From the NCBI RefSeq assembly GCF_029379315.1, contig NZ_JAQYWQ010000058.1, positions 1 through 41,461 on the forward strand: a DNA stretch of 41,461 bases, given 5' to 3'. A program made the position numbers and the translations under genes. The stretch is from Nostoc sp. S13 (GTDB lineage Bacteria; Cyanobacteriota; Cyanobacteriia; Cyanobacteriales; Nostocaceae). This document shows positions 1 through 8,700 of the stretch, one piece after another (positions within the stretch are counted from its first letter, which is position 1; each line of letters opens with the position of its first letter). Below the pieces are notes generated by a model. The model was not told the origin of the DNA. It ran no database searches and saw nothing but the letters and a program-made list of their open reading frames with translations.

Positions 1-55
1 CATTGGGCATTGGGCATTGGGCATTGGGCATTGGGCATTGGGCATTGGGCATTGG
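1..55. repeat. Heptanucleotide STRR, CATTGGG array
   Basis: Seven perfect consecutive CATTGGG heptamers followed by a partial unit. The array starts at the window edge, so its full length is unknown. It belongs to the short tandemly repeated repetitive (STRR) class of heterocystous cyanobacteria. The same unit recurs around 27.2 and 27.8 kb. The following 50 bases are degenerate heptamer-like AAATGAC/AAATAAC text running into the end of the next gene. Confidence 0.9.
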
Positions 56-104
56 TCGTTAGTCATCAACAAATGACAAAGGACAAATGACAAATAACAA
101 ATAA

Positions 105-878
105 CTAATAACTATAAGGATTCTGCGGTTGAGGAATCTTTTTGAGAGATGTAGCGGCAATGGTAAGTTGGCGTTTACCTGCCAAATTTTCTGTCACCAT
201 TTGTCCTTCGACTTCCAGCCACGTATCAGGAGAGTAAGGCTCTTGATTATCTTGTAGTTTGACGGGCAATCCCACAGGGTAAGCATCTGCTGCACAGCAA
301 GTTAAGACAAATCGTGCTAAGAACAAATATTCTTTTCCTATATCCGGGGGGTGGATGACAAATCCCTGCACCTTAACTTTTTGACCTGTATATGTATCTG
401 GTTCTGGATAGACATTCACAGTACGCACCCAGTCTACAAGCGATCGCTCTTCTGGACGAACAGTAGCCCGAAAGGCTTGGGGTTTGACGCGTGTGCTTCC
501 CAATAAATCAGCCGTCACACCTCTTTGGAGTGCTTTGTCACTAGCAAAAACTTGCGGTGTAATGATAAAACCTAGAATCGCTGTAGTCAACAACAAAGCA
601 CTACCCCAACCAGGGGGAAATAAACTAATATGCTGAGAGCTTGGTATAACATCACGGCGACGCCGTTGCCAAAGTTCCTGCATCTTTAAGAAACCAATAA
701 TGATCAAGCTGATACCAGTCACGACCACAAACCAAATGTAATTTGGGTGAATCAACAGGTTCAGCTTGTTAGTTAGCCAATATCTCAACATTAAAATGCC
801 CCAAGCTGTAATTGCTATAGCATCCAGCCAAGGGAGTAACAGATTTGGGATTTTAGATTTGGGATTTTTATTAGTCAT
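105..878 (-). CDS. TIGR03943 family membrane protein (YcgQ-like partner of a YraQ permease)
   Basis: 257 codons. Residues about 15-35 and 45-65 are hydrophobic helices, a charged stretch (QRRRRD) follows, then a third helix near 90-110. The C-terminal half is soluble and contains ARFVLTCCAADAYPVG, a Cys-Cys motif typical of the TIGR03943/DUF1980 family. In known genomes these proteins sit beside YraQ/DUF318 permeases, as here: the permease gene lies 136 bp upstream on the same strand. A role in metal or small-molecule export with that permease is inferred from this pairing, not proven. The first ten or so codons (NPKSKIPNL) come from a repeat of the AAATCCC/AAATCTA type, so the ancestral start may lie further in, near LLLPWLDAI. 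The family call is fairly secure; the substrate is unknown. Confidence 0.8.
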   Translation of the reverse strand: MTNKNPKSKIPNLLLPWLDAIAITAWGILMLRYWLTNKLNLLIHPNYIWFVVVTGISLIIIGFLKMQELWQRRRRDVIPSSQHISLFPPGWGSALLLTTAILGFIITPQVFASDKALQRGVTADLLGSTRVKPQAFRATVRPEERSLVDWVRTVNVYPEPDTYTGQKVKVQGFVIHPPDIGKEYLFLARFVLTCCAADAYPVGLPVKLQDNQEPYSPDTWLEVEGQMVTENLAGKRQLTIAATSLKKIPQPQNPYSY

Positions 879-1014
879 TGGTCATTAGTCATTAATCATT
901 AGTCATTGGTCACTTGTACTGAGCCTTGTCGTTGGCGTAGCCTCTCGTAGAGAAGTATTGGTCATTAGTCGTTAACAAAGGACAAAGGATAAATGACAAA
1001 TGACAAATAATTTT
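879..1014. repeat. Intergenic STRR heptamers plus dispersed palindromic repeat
   Basis: Degenerate GTCATTA/GTCATTG heptamers lie at about 876-912, and AAATGACA-type heptamers at about 975-1010. Between them, at 934-955, is a copy of a dispersed element with core GGCGTAGCCTCTCGTAGAG. Related copies occur at 2436-2483, 28421-28451 and inside the Uma2 gene at 35525-35547. This separates the permease gene from its TIGR03943 partner. Confidence 0.75.
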
Positions 1015-2082
1015 TTAAAGGACATGCAAGTTAAGGAAAAGAGTGAATACAAATGTCAATTGTGCTGCTAAAGCAAATAAGTAAAAAACGGTTTTGGGTT
1101 TAAAAATGGATAACAGTAAACCAATACCTTTGATGTCAATCATGGGCCCAAACACTAGAAATGCCAACAATGAACCACTGCTAAAGGTTGAGGCAAAAGA
1201 TAGGGCAAAGAAAGAATCGACTGTAGAACAAATTGACACCACTACTGCTAATATCAGCATGACCACAATTGAGGTAATGGGCCCAGCACCCAAACTGAGA
1301 ATTAATTCACGGGGAGCTAGCACTTGAATAGCAGCAGCGATCGCACTCCCTAAAACCATGATTCCGCCCAGTTCTCGGAATTCTTGGATGCTATTATCCA
1401 CAACTAGGCGCAGTTTATCTCCAAGCGGTTTATTGGAAGTAGAGTTTGAGGTAGGCGGTACAAAACTAGCATCTATTCGCAGAGGTATACCAGCTTTTCC
1501 TCCTAAGATATAAGTCCCAGATTGCAAGATATTCGGTACTGTTGCCTCCTGTTGTACTTCGTAACGTTTACCACGGCGTTTGGTTTCAGGCTGCGCGGGT
1601 GGATTAAACTTCATATAACGAGCGATCGCAGGTTGGACTATGGGATTTAAGTCCTTTTGAAAACTGAAAACATACCCGATAATTGTGGCAATTACTAGGG
1701 AAAATACGACTCGTAAGACGACTATTTCTGGCTGATCTCGAAATGCTGTCCAAGTTGACCAAATTACAATTGGGTTAATTGTTGGTGCTGCTAGCAAAAA
1801 ACCAATTGCGACTGGTGTGGGTACTCCCTGAATTAGGAACCGCCGCGCTACTGGTATATTCCCGCACTCACACACCGGAAATAAAAAGCCGATCATACTG
1901 CCAACTAAAGCACCCAGCAGTGGATTTTTGGGCATTTTTTCTACTAATTTGCGCTCATCAACAAAAAACAGCAGCAAACTGGAGAATAAAACCCCAAGAA
2001 GCAAAAAAGGCATCGCCTCGACTAGCAGACTTAAAAATAGCGTAAAACCATTGTTCAATTGATTCATGGGCGTCGCAGTCAA
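1015..2082 (-). CDS. YraQ/DUF318 family permease
   Basis: 355 codons of a polytopic membrane protein. The N-terminal half carries the family hallmark PVCECGNIPVARR (residues about 70-82), followed by GFLLAAPTINPIV. A soluble insert (about 155-225, containing KRRGKRYEVQQEA) separates two hydrophobic blocks. The C-terminal half repeats the fold, with VSICSTVDSFFALSF matching the second conserved Cys/Asp motif. Family members are permeases, some linked to arsenic compounds or other metals; the substrate here cannot be read. The downstream TIGR03943 gene on the same strand supports a two-component transporter. The start is the ATG at 2082; an in-frame ATG five codons later (MNQLNN) is an alternative. 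Confidence 0.85.
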   Translation of the reverse strand: MTATPMNQLNNGFTLFLSLLVEAMPFLLLGVLFSSLLLFFVDERKLVEKMPKNPLLGALVGSMIGFLFPVCECGNIPVARRFLIQGVPTPVAIGFLLAAPTINPIVIWSTWTAFRDQPEIVVLRVVFSLVIATIIGYVFSFQKDLNPIVQPAIARYMKFNPPAQPETKRRGKRYEVQQEATVPNILQSGTYILGGKAGIPLRIDASFVPPTSNSTSNKPLGDKLRLVVDNSIQEFRELGGIMVLGSAIAAAIQVLAPRELILSLGAGPITSIVVMLILAVVVSICSTVDSFFALSFASTFSSGSLLAFLVFGPMIDIKGIGLLLSIFKPKTVFYLFALAAQLTFVFTLFLNLHVL

Positions 2083-3172
2083 AAGCGGTTTTGAGTTTTA
2101 GGGTTCTGCCTAGTCATTCTATCGAAATGGGGATCAAAAGTAATTCGGGAAAATTAAACATTATTAAGTAGCAAGTTGTCTGAGCTTGCAACTAGGGTTT
2201 AATCGCAGCAAACCTTTGATTCAGCCCAAATAGTGATTTTTACCTGAGGGGACTTACTGGTGATCACCATTTCTAAGATTGTCTGAGTTCAGAAATTGTT
2301 CCGATTCGAGAGGGTAAGTAACTGTATAGATGATTTGAAATTACCTATGTCTATACTTACAGTAATTTGCTGGATAAGATATTAGCTCGGCTGTATTTTC
2401 ATCAAGTATTCACACTTATTCAACATTTGGAGTAGGCGTAGCCCGCACTTTGACAAAGCTACTTCTCTGCCAGAGGCTGCGCCAAGGACTGCGCTTAGTA
2501 CAAGTCAGTGACCATCATAGACATGGCTCTTGGTTCATACCATCATTGATTTTGGCTAGTTCTGGCAAAATTTGATCTGAGCTTTGGTTGATTTTTTACT
2601 ATAACAACTCTAAAAAGGCAAGACTAAATTTTAGCAAACACGGTAAATGCTGATAAGCAAGTGGGCAAGAATAAATCAAATTATGTTAAGCAATGTAAAA
2701 ATAAATACGATTACCACCGTTGACTGCTTGCTCCAAAGCTATTAAGGCAGTTTTCGATAGTCTCTCTAGGTAGATCAAACCTCGTTTCCAGGCTGTGGCT
2801 GGAAATGCACCTCATCGCGGCTCTGCCGCAAGTCTTGAGGCGGCAGCCCTCTCGGAATGCATTAAGAGTCAGAGACTTCTTTTCGAGATAATCTTTAAAA
2901 GCTGCTTCTAGACTAACTTTCACGTTAAGTTGACACGTATCGCTAGAGAACCACTCCCCGTAAGATAATTTATTTTTTGGAATTCCCTGACAAAGCAGGC
3001 TATCTAGAACTTATTAATCCATTAGTCCGTATACTGCTTTGCAGGAATTGCAGAATATTAAATAAAAAACTGTAACAAAAACTACAATATTCTTCTTTTT
3101 TCAAAAAAAAAAGATAAGCTAAGTACAGATGATATCCGGTTCGTAAAAATACCGTGATTAGGAGAAAATTTT
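2083..3172. other. Long intergenic region upstream of gdhA
   Basis: About 1.1 kb with no convincing gene. A degenerate palindromic repeat lies at 2436-2483 (GGCGTAGCC... GGCTGCGCC). A GC-rich inverted repeat around 2815-2850 (GGCTCTGCCGC / GCGGCAGCC) sits inside a doubtful minus-strand ORF. The last 120 bp are AT-rich (poly-A near 3100) and probably hold the gdhA promoter. A clear AGGAG ribosome binding site is at 3162-3166, seven bases before the gdhA ATG. Confidence 0.6.
2711..2923 (-). CDS. Doubtful small ORF, 70 codons
   Basis: Opens with GTG. The middle (GCRLKTCGRAAMRC) is simply the translation of a GC-rich inverted repeat. The flanks (SLEAAFKDYLEKKSLTLN and FDLPRETIENCLNSFG) read like ordinary protein, so this could be a remnant gene invaded by a repeat. 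I recognise no family and see no clear ribosome binding site. It is as likely to be chance as real. Confidence 0.2.
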   Translation of the reverse strand: MKVSLEAAFKDYLEKKSLTLNAFREGCRLKTCGRAAMRCISSHSLETRFDLPRETIENCLNSFGASSQRW

Positions 3173-4462
3173 ATGATTTCAAAATCCCTGTTGCTGCCAG
3201 AACCAGCTTCTCCAGGGCACATATGCCCATTTGATCAAGCATGTAGCTACTTAGAAGCGGCAGCTAAAGAATTAAATTTAAATCAGGGTTTGCTGGAAAT
3301 TCTCAGCCACCCGCGTAAAGTTGTTACGGTTTCCATTCCCGTGAAACTAGATGATGGGGAAATACAAGTTCTCGCTGGACATCGCGTGCAGCACTCTGAT
3401 GTTTTAGGCCCCTACAAAGGCGGAATTCGTTACCATCCGGCTGTAACATTACGGGAAGTATCCGCTCTAGCAATGCTGATGACTTGGAAATGTGCCTTGT
3501 TAGGTATTCCTTACGGTGGTGCAAAAGGTGGCATTCCCATAGATCCAAAACGCTACAGTGTTGGCGAATTAGAGCGAATCAGCCGCCGTTATATCAGCGA
3601 GTTGATTAAAGATATTGGGCCTGCCGTAGATATTCCTGCACCCGATATGGGTACTTCTGCCCGTGAGATGGCTTGGATGATGGACACTTACTCTGTAAAT
3701 GTCGGTCATGCTGTGCCAGGGGTTGTAACTGGGAAACCGCTTTCTATTGGTGGTTCACTGGGACGAGAAATGGCAACCGGACGTGGTGTGATGATTATTG
3801 TGCGTGAGGCGCTGGCAGATCAAGGTAAATCCTTGGCGGGAGTGCGAGTAGCGATTCAGGGTTTCGGTAACGTTGGCAGTGCCGCAGCAGAATTACTATA
3901 TCAAGCAGGCGCGAAAATCATCGCTGTTTCAACGGGTGCGGGGGGAATATTTTCCGAAGTTGGTCTTGATATTCCTAAGTTGAAAGTCTACGCTGTTGAA
4001 AATCGCAAGAGTATTACGGGTTTCCCGGAATCTGTACCAATTAGCAATGCAGATTTATTAACTTTACCCTGCGATGTCTTAATACCAGCAGCTTTAGAAA
4101 ACCAGATCACTGAAGAAAATGTGAATCAGGTGCAGGCGCAAGTTGTCGCAGAAGCAGCTAACGGGCCCGTTACTCTTGAAGCTAACTTGGCGTTAGAGGC
4201 GCGGGGTGTGACAGTGCTACCAGACATTTTGGCTAATGCTGGCGGTGTAGTGGTGAGTTATTTGGAGTGGGTGCAAGGTCTTTCTTACGTATTTTGGGAT
4301 GAGGAGCGCGTTAACAGAGAAATGGAACATTTGATGGTACATGCCTACCATCGGGTGATTCACCAATCAAAAGTACGGCAAATTTCTTTAAGGTTAGCAG
4401 CTTATACACTGGGGGTGGGTAGAGTAGCTCAGGCGCTGACTGACAGAGGTCTTTATCCTTAA
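3173..4462 (+). CDS. gdhA: Glutamate dehydrogenase (Glu/Leu/Phe/Val dehydrogenase family)
   Basis: 429 codons, the normal length for hexameric bacterial GDH. It interconverts glutamate with 2-oxoglutarate and ammonium using NAD(P)H. The N-terminal domain contains GGIRYHP and the catalytic-lysine motif PYGGAKGGIP (residues about 115-125), then DIPAPDMGT. The C-terminal Rossmann domain shows GFGNVGSAAAELL (about 227-239), followed by AEAANGPVT and LPDILANAGGVVVSYLEWVQ. All key elements look intact. The start is the ATG after AGGAG at 3162-3166. The gene is monocistronic by spacing: 1.1 kb upstream and 304 bp downstream are gene-free. In cyanobacteria GDH usually supplements GS-GOGAT. Leu or Phe preference cannot be fully excluded from sequence alone. 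Confidence 0.93.
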   Translation: MISKSLLLPEPASPGHICPFDQACSYLEAAAKELNLNQGLLEILSHPRKVVTVSIPVKLDDGEIQVLAGHRVQHSDVLGPYKGGIRYHPAVTLREVSALAMLMTWKCALLGIPYGGAKGGIPIDPKRYSVGELERISRRYISELIKDIGPAVDIPAPDMGTSAREMAWMMDTYSVNVGHAVPGVVTGKPLSIGGSLGREMATGRGVMIIVREALADQGKSLAGVRVAIQGFGNVGSAAAELLYQAGAKIIAVSTGAGGIFSEVGLDIPKLKVYAVENRKSITGFPESVPISNADLLTLPCDVLIPAALENQITEENVNQVQAQVVAEAANGPVTLEANLALEARGVTVLPDILANAGGVVVSYLEWVQGLSYVFWDEERVNREMEHLMVHAYHRVIHQSKVRQISLRLAAYTLGVGRVAQALTDRGLYP

Positions 4463-4766
4463 ATTTTTATACTTAGTTGTTTAGGCGGCAGAATAGATTA
4501 TTGTCGGCAGTAATTTTACTTGATCCGCCCTAGCTTTTTTTGTTGGGCGATCGCAACAACATGACTAGTAACTCCCACATGGTCTATAGGGTTCACCCTC
4601 TATAACGATTACTGCCGCCCTCAATCAGGGTACGCCTATTTAGTATTGAGTGCTGCACTATACCAGCGATTTAGCTCTAGAGGTGAAGGTAAGTTTGTAG
4701 ACAAACTGCTGTCTGCAATGCGCTATAGTTTGGTGGACATCTTGAAGAACATGCGGAGATTTTATC
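4463..4766. other. Intergenic region between gdhA and zwf
   Basis: No gene seen. A GGCGG...CCGCC pairing at about 4483-4540 is followed by CTTTTTTT and might be a weak gdhA terminator, but the loop is long. A HIP1-like CGATCGCA is near 4547. The zwf promoter presumably lies in the last 150 bp. Confidence 0.4.
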
Positions 4767-6305
4767 ATGACGGTTGCCACCACGCCCCAGGTTCCTGTTG
4801 AAGCCTCAATCCGTCCGGCAGAACCTTGCGTGATCATTATCTTTGGAGCTGCGGGAGATTTAACCAAGCGTCTGCTACTTCCCGCTCTCTACAATCTCAA
4901 ACAAAGCAATTTGCTGCCGCAGGAATTTGCGATCGTTGGAGTTGCACACAGTCCAATGAGCCAGGACGATTTTCGCAGTAAACTTGCCCAAGACATTCAT
5001 GAGTTCGCAACGGTTCCCGTAGACGAGCAGCTCTGGCAACCGCTTGAGCAGCGACTGTACTATCTTGCCGGTGAGTTTCAGTCAGATGACACTTACCATC
5101 AGTTGCAGGACTTACTCACTCAAGTCGATCAAGACTGTGGCACTCAGGGAAACTATTTGTTTTACCTGGCAACTGCCTCTAACTTATTTTGCGACATCAT
5201 TACGCAGCTTGGCGCGGCAGGATTAGTGCGTGAAGACAACGATCACTGGCGCCGAGTCATCATTGAGAAACCGTTTGGGCACGACTTGGACTCGGCTCGT
5301 ACCCTGAATAAATCCATTGGTGCTGTCCTTGAGGAAAAACAGATTTACCGCATTGATCACTACTTGGGCAAAGAGACTGTACAAAACATTCTGGTATTTC
5401 GGTTTGGTAATGGCTTGTTTGAACCAATTTGGAATCGTGAACATATTGATCACGTACAGATTACGGTAGCCGAAACGGTTGGAGTCGAAGGCAGAGGCAA
5501 CTTCTATGAAGGTACAGGCGCAGTGCGGGACATGCTGCAAAACCATCTGTTTCAACTGTTGGCAATGACGGCGATGGAACCGCCGATCTCGTTTTCAGCC
5601 GATGAGGTGCGTGATGAAAAATCAAAACTATTGAAGTCCATCGTTCCACTTACTGCTGAAGCTGTGCAAACTCATACTGTACGAGGACAGTATGATGCGG
5701 GAACGATCAAGGATACGCAAGTGCCTGCTTATCGATCAGAGCCACGAGTTGCATCAGACTCTACCACTGAAACTTATGCAGCCTTAAAGCTGAACATCGA
5801 CAACTGGCGCTGGGCAGGGGTGCCATTTTATCTCAGAACCGGCAAGCGTTTGGCTAAACGCGTGACTGAAATTGCAATTCAGTTTAAGCAAGTACCCTCA
5901 CTATTGTTTCGCCAAACATCGATTGAGCGCCTCACACCTAATTTCTTAACCATCCGCATTCAACCAGACGAAGGAATTCACCTCCAATTTGGTGCAAAAG
6001 TGCCTGGTCCTGCCATGAAAATGGATGCAGTGGAAATGGAGTTTTGCTATACTGACCACTTTGGCACGATCCCAAGTACCGGCTATGAAACTTTGCTGTA
6101 CGACTGCATGATCGGTGATGCAACTTTGTTTCAACGAGCAGACAACGTAGAACTGGGCTGGAGCGTCGTCAGCCCGATTCTAGAGGCTTGGGCAACCACG
6201 TTACCTGAAAACTTTCCCAACTACGCAGCAGGCTCATGGGGACCATTGGCAGCAGATGATTTGTTGGTGCGCGATGGTCGGCAGTGGCAGAGAATTAACC
6301 CATGA
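4767..6305 (+). CDS. zwf: Glucose-6-phosphate 1-dehydrogenase, divergent paralogue
   Basis: 512 codons. It oxidises glucose-6-phosphate to 6-phosphogluconolactone with NADP+, the entry step of the oxidative pentose phosphate pathway. The N-terminal coenzyme site is [21 protein letters not shown] (first residues [12 protein letters not shown], about 24-36). The substrate and catalytic motif [10 protein letters not shown] (about 193-202) includes the catalytic His region, and the EKPFG motif lies upstream. [13 protein letters not shown] and [18 protein letters not shown] are also conserved. Neither opcA nor fbp/tal is adjacent, unlike the canonical heterocyst zwf operon of Nostoc, and the N-terminus differs from that enzyme, so this looks like a second isozyme. 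Its TGA overlaps the ATG of a truncated glucokinase (ATGA), showing a former zwf-glk operon. Acquisition by transfer is possible but not shown. Confidence 0.93.
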   Translation: MTVATTPQVPVEASIRPAEPCVIIIFGAAGDLTKRLLLPALYNLKQSNLLPQEFAIVGVAHSPMSQDDFRSKLAQDIHEFATVPVDEQLWQPLEQRLYYLAGEFQSDDTYHQLQDLLTQVDQDCGTQGNYLFYLATASNLFCDIITQLGAAGLVREDNDHWRRVIIEKPFGHDLDSARTLNKSIGAVLEEKQIYRIDHYLGKETVQNILVFRFGNGLFEPIWNREHIDHVQITVAETVGVEGRGNFYEGTGAVRDMLQNHLFQLLAMTAMEPPISFSADEVRDEKSKLLKSIVPLTAEAVQTHTVRGQYDAGTIKDTQVPAYRSEPRVASDSTTETYAALKLNIDNWRWAGVPFYLRTGKRLAKRVTEIAIQFKQVPSLLFRQTSIERLTPNFLTIRIQPDEGIHLQFGAKVPGPAMKMDAVEMEFCYTDHFGTIPSTGYETLLYDCMIGDATLFQRADNVELGWSVVSPILEAWATTLPENFPNYAAGSWGPLAADDLLVRDGRQWQRINP

Positions 6306-6397
6306 TTCTTGCTGGAGATATTGGTGGCATCAATACTCGCTTGGCTTTCTTTGAAGTGAAAGGGAAGTCTCTCAGGGATTTCCAAACAATAAGTTAA
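6302..6397 (+). pseudogene. glk: Glucokinase N-terminal remnant
   Basis: The ATG overlaps the zwf stop (ATGA), giving 31 codons before TAA. The first 19 residues, [19 protein letters not shown], match the phosphate-binding start of ROK/hexokinase-type glucokinases (LAGDIGGT-TRLA). Here the usual GGT is GGI. After about codon 20 similarity ends and a stop follows; the remaining 300 or so residues of a glucokinase are absent. This was once the second gene of a zwf-glk operon, making glucose-6-phosphate for the dehydrogenase. It cannot be functional as seen. Confidence 0.75.
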
Positions 6398-6440
6398 TCA
6401 AAAAAATAGTATATTGAACTTACCTGTTAGGTCGCATAGA

Positions 6441-6462
6441 ACAAGGGGCTTAAACCCCTTGT
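6441..6462. repeat. Short perfect hairpin between glk remnant and oxidoreductase gene
   Basis: ACAAGGGG and CCCCTTGT are perfect 8-bp arms around a 6-base loop. There is no T-run on either strand, so a classical terminator is not supported. It may still mark the convergent ends of the zwf transcript and the minus-strand gene. Confidence 0.5.
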
Positions 6463-6504
6463 CTGATCAAGCTGATATTATTGTCAAAGATACTTAAACG
6501 TACC

Positions 6505-7644
6505 TTACGATTCATTAGAAGGTGCAGCAGCATGAATCAGGTCTGGCTCATCCTTAGCAGGAGGACGCTCAATAGTTTGAGCCGATGTGGGACGTTGATG
6601 GCGTAGTTTACCGCCGCAGGCATCGCGAGTTTGTAATTGCACAGGTTGACCCGTCTCAATTGACTGGTAAAGCGCTTGAATGATACTAACATCAATCAAC
6701 CCTTCCGTTCCAGATGGCTCTGGGTTTTTATCTTGCAGAATACAATCAGAAAAGTAGATAAATTCAGCCGCTAGTTGATCATGATCTTCAAAAGTACGCT
6801 CTTGGGTTTCACCATTAATTGTCAGGTAATGCTTTAGTTCTCCCTGCCAAGCATAGGCAGATTCTACTCGTAAATCACCTTGAGTACCTACAATCTGATA
6901 GGTCGAAACATTTGCCCCTCCAAAGCTACAGGTAAATGTTGCCAATTGCTCATTAGGGAAACGCAAGATGACGCTAGTCATTTCTTCCACTTCACTGAAG
7001 CGTTCTTCTCCCTTATTGGCAGCTACAGCAAATACTTGAATTGGTTCATCTTGCAATAGATAACGCGCAGCATTAATGCAATAGATGCCAGTATCATAGA
7101 GCGTACCACCACCTGTGACATCTCGTAAACGAATATTGCCTTCTTCTACTTGCTGAGTAAAAACCGAGTTGAAAATTCGAGGTTCACCAATTTGCTTTGA
7201 TCTGACAATTTCCACTGCTTGTAAATTAGCTTCTTCTAAATGTAAGCGGTAGGCAATCATCAGCTTCACATTGTTGTCATTGGCAGCTTTAATCATTGCC
7301 TCACACTCTTGTTCAGTTGTTGCCATTGGCTTCTCACATAACACATGAATTGCCTGATTAGCAGCCCGTACACTATAGTCGCAATGCAAGTGATTGGGCA
7401 GCGCAATATAAACTGCATCAACCTCGCCGCTTGTTAGACAGTCCTCATACTCATCGTAGGAGTAAGTATGTTTAATGCCATACTTTTTGCTCAGTTCTTC
7501 GCTTTTAGTGGGATCATCTGAAACCAGTGCGACTAATTCCGAGTTTTCGGCGTTAGCAAAAGAAGGTAAGGCAGCTTCTTGGGCAAACCAACCTAAACCA
7601 ACAACAGCGTAACGAATTTTGCGCTGATCATTTGTAGCAGTCAT
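6505..7644 (-). CDS. Gfo/Idh/MocA family oxidoreductase
   Basis: 379 codons. The N-terminal Rossmann domain starts YAVVGLGWFAQEAALPSF (GxGxxA-type dinucleotide site). CEKPMATT (about 105-112) is the family's EKP motif with the structural/catalytic lysine. The C-terminal alpha/beta domain contains GGGTLYDTGIYCINAARYLL with the conserved D-x-G-x-Y/H region. It most resembles glucose-fructose oxidoreductase-like enzymes acting on sugars or inositols with NAD(P); the substrate is not deducible. A carboxy-terminal tail of about 40 residues past the core includes DACGGKLR, encoded by a dispersed DNA repeat at 6601-6627, followed by a Pro/Ala-rich end. It is transcribed toward the zwf/glk remnant and appears to stand alone. 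Confidence 0.88.
   Translation of the reverse strand: MTATNDQRKIRYAVVGLGWFAQEAALPSFANAENSELVALVSDDPTKSEELSKKYGIKHTYSYDEYEDCLTSGEVDAVYIALPNHLHCDYSVRAANQAIHVLCEKPMATTEQECEAMIKAANDNNVKLMIAYRLHLEEANLQAVEIVRSKQIGEPRIFNSVFTQQVEEGNIRLRDVTGGGTLYDTGIYCINAARYLLQDEPIQVFAVAANKGEERFSEVEEMTSVILRFPNEQLATFTCSFGGANVSTYQIVGTQGDLRVESAYAWQGELKHYLTINGETQERTFEDHDQLAAEFIYFSDCILQDKNPEPSGTEGLIDVSIIQALYQSIETGQPVQLQTRDACGGKLRHQRPTSAQTIERPPAKDEPDLIHAAAPSNES
6601..6627 (-). repeat. Dispersed GCGATGCC...CTACGC repeat, exonised
   Basis: On the minus strand it reads GCGATGCCTGCGGCGGTAAA followed by CTACGC. The same element, with one or two differences, occurs at 9222-9247 and 14561-14586, and a variant lies at 33402-33433. 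Here it is translated in frame as DACGGKLR near the C-terminus of the Gfo/Idh/MocA protein. Confidence 0.8.
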
Positions 7645-8053
7645 TTTTATACTCTCTAATCAAAGAATAGTTTGGTAATTTTCATGCACTAATTACGTGC
7701 AAGTTATGTTTCTGCTAAAAGCTTCTCAACTATTCTCTAGGATTTGGGAAATGAAAACCTCATTCTTTGAGTAAGCTTTAATTTAGACTTAAGGAATATT
7801 TCTGGTATTGCATCTTAAATAAAATTCATAACCCCAGCATGAGGGATGCTTAGTATGTAGCATTAGCGGCCCAAAGTTACGACCAAAACCTTAAACGCCA
7901 GTTGAAGATCCTCACGCAGTACAGTACTAAATTGCTCTTACACCTTATATCGTTTCACTTTATGAAACTTTTAGTGGTATAAGTCCTGAACACAACTAAG
8001 TTTTGCTTGTATTTGATATTACAACAAAAATGCTAAACAGATACTTAGTATAT
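7645..8053. other. Intergenic, no gene seen
   Basis: About 400 bp, AT-rich, with no ORF of convincing composition on either strand. It should hold the promoter of the minus-strand oxidoreductase gene near 7650-7750. A small dyad TTTCACTTTATGAAA lies near 7954-7968. Confidence 0.5.
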
Positions 8054-8191
8054 ATGGCAATCGACCTCCACGAACAGGGATTATTGCTTCTGCGTCAAGC
8101 GCTTGATAACTCCACAGCAGACTTTCGCCCTGGACAATGGGAAGCTATTCAAGAATTACTCAAGGAGCGATCGCTCAAAACTTCCCATTAA
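8054..8191 (+). pseudogene. RecQ-like DEAD/DEAH helicase N-terminal remnant
   Basis: The frame starting MAIDLHEQGLLLLRQAL continues to DFRPGQWEAIQELLKERS. The FRPGQWEAI segment is the Q-motif-like entry of RecQ-family helicases, normally followed within about 15 residues by the Walker A motif. Here it stops soon after, at a HIP1 octamer (GCGATCGC, 8168-8175), and nothing further of the helicase is present. The downstream sequence is an unrelated DUF29 fragment. It is a deletion remnant. Confidence 0.6.
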
Positions 8192-8288
8192 TATATTTTC
8201 TGTTGCACTTCTTGGCTCTTTAGAACAAATTTTAGATGAAAACTGGTTTCCTGAATATAACCACAATCATCACCGTAAAGTCAATTAG
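8187..8288 (+). pseudogene. DUF29 C-terminal fragment
   Basis: Translates to a segment ending GSLEQILDENWFPEYNHNH, identical over its last 19 residues to the C-terminus of the DUF29 gene ending at 9346. DNA identity also runs beyond the stop into the 3' flank (to about 8305 and 9380). The two are a direct duplication about 1.07 kb apart. The first copy has lost the stop codon position (HRKVN follows) and everything upstream, and is joined to a helicase remnant. Confidence 0.7.
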
Positions 8289-8423
8289 AATAGACACTTA
8301 ACTTGTGCTGACCAAAGAAAGAATCATAATCCTTTTCTAACGATGAAGCATTACCCACGATTCCCATGACTATGAGTCATGTAGCGATCGCTCTCACGTA
8401 TTTCACTTCAACTCGAAATCATT

Positions 8424-8700
8424 GCGATCGCCTAAAATAATCGGGTTATCGAGAGTGCGATCGCACTAGTTGAGCAATTATTAGAACGTGGATGAATGCT
8501 CTCTCAAGCTATGTGATCGCACCCAATTAACAAAATGCAATGTCTAACAGTAAGCTATGCGCTCACCCAAAATCATCGTGTAATTAAGAGTGCGATCGCT
8601 TCACCTAGATCCCCGACTTCTTGAAGAAGTCGGGGATCTGAATGACGTGTAGTGGAAAGTGCAATCGCCCAAAATCATAGTGTTACTGATTAAACGCATC
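8424..8700. repeat. Degenerate HIP1-flanked repeat cluster
   Basis: Three related blocks of about 40 bp at 8424-8464, 8559-8599 and 8661-8700. Each has the pattern GCGATCGCC-AAAATCAT-GTG-TTA-GAG, with the first two closing on another GCGATCGC. The second and third are mutated (GCGCTCACC, GCAATCGCC). A perfect 33-bp palindrome at 8607-8639 is inserted just after the second block. No protein-coding role on the plus strand is evident. Confidence 0.6.
8607..8639. repeat. 33-bp perfect palindrome, copy 1
   Basis: AGATCCCCGACTTCTT, one central G, then its exact reverse complement. A second copy with a different central base is at 34804-34836. The arms are 16 bp with no mismatch in either copy, so this is a mobile or strongly maintained palindromic repeat. 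Confidence 0.9.
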
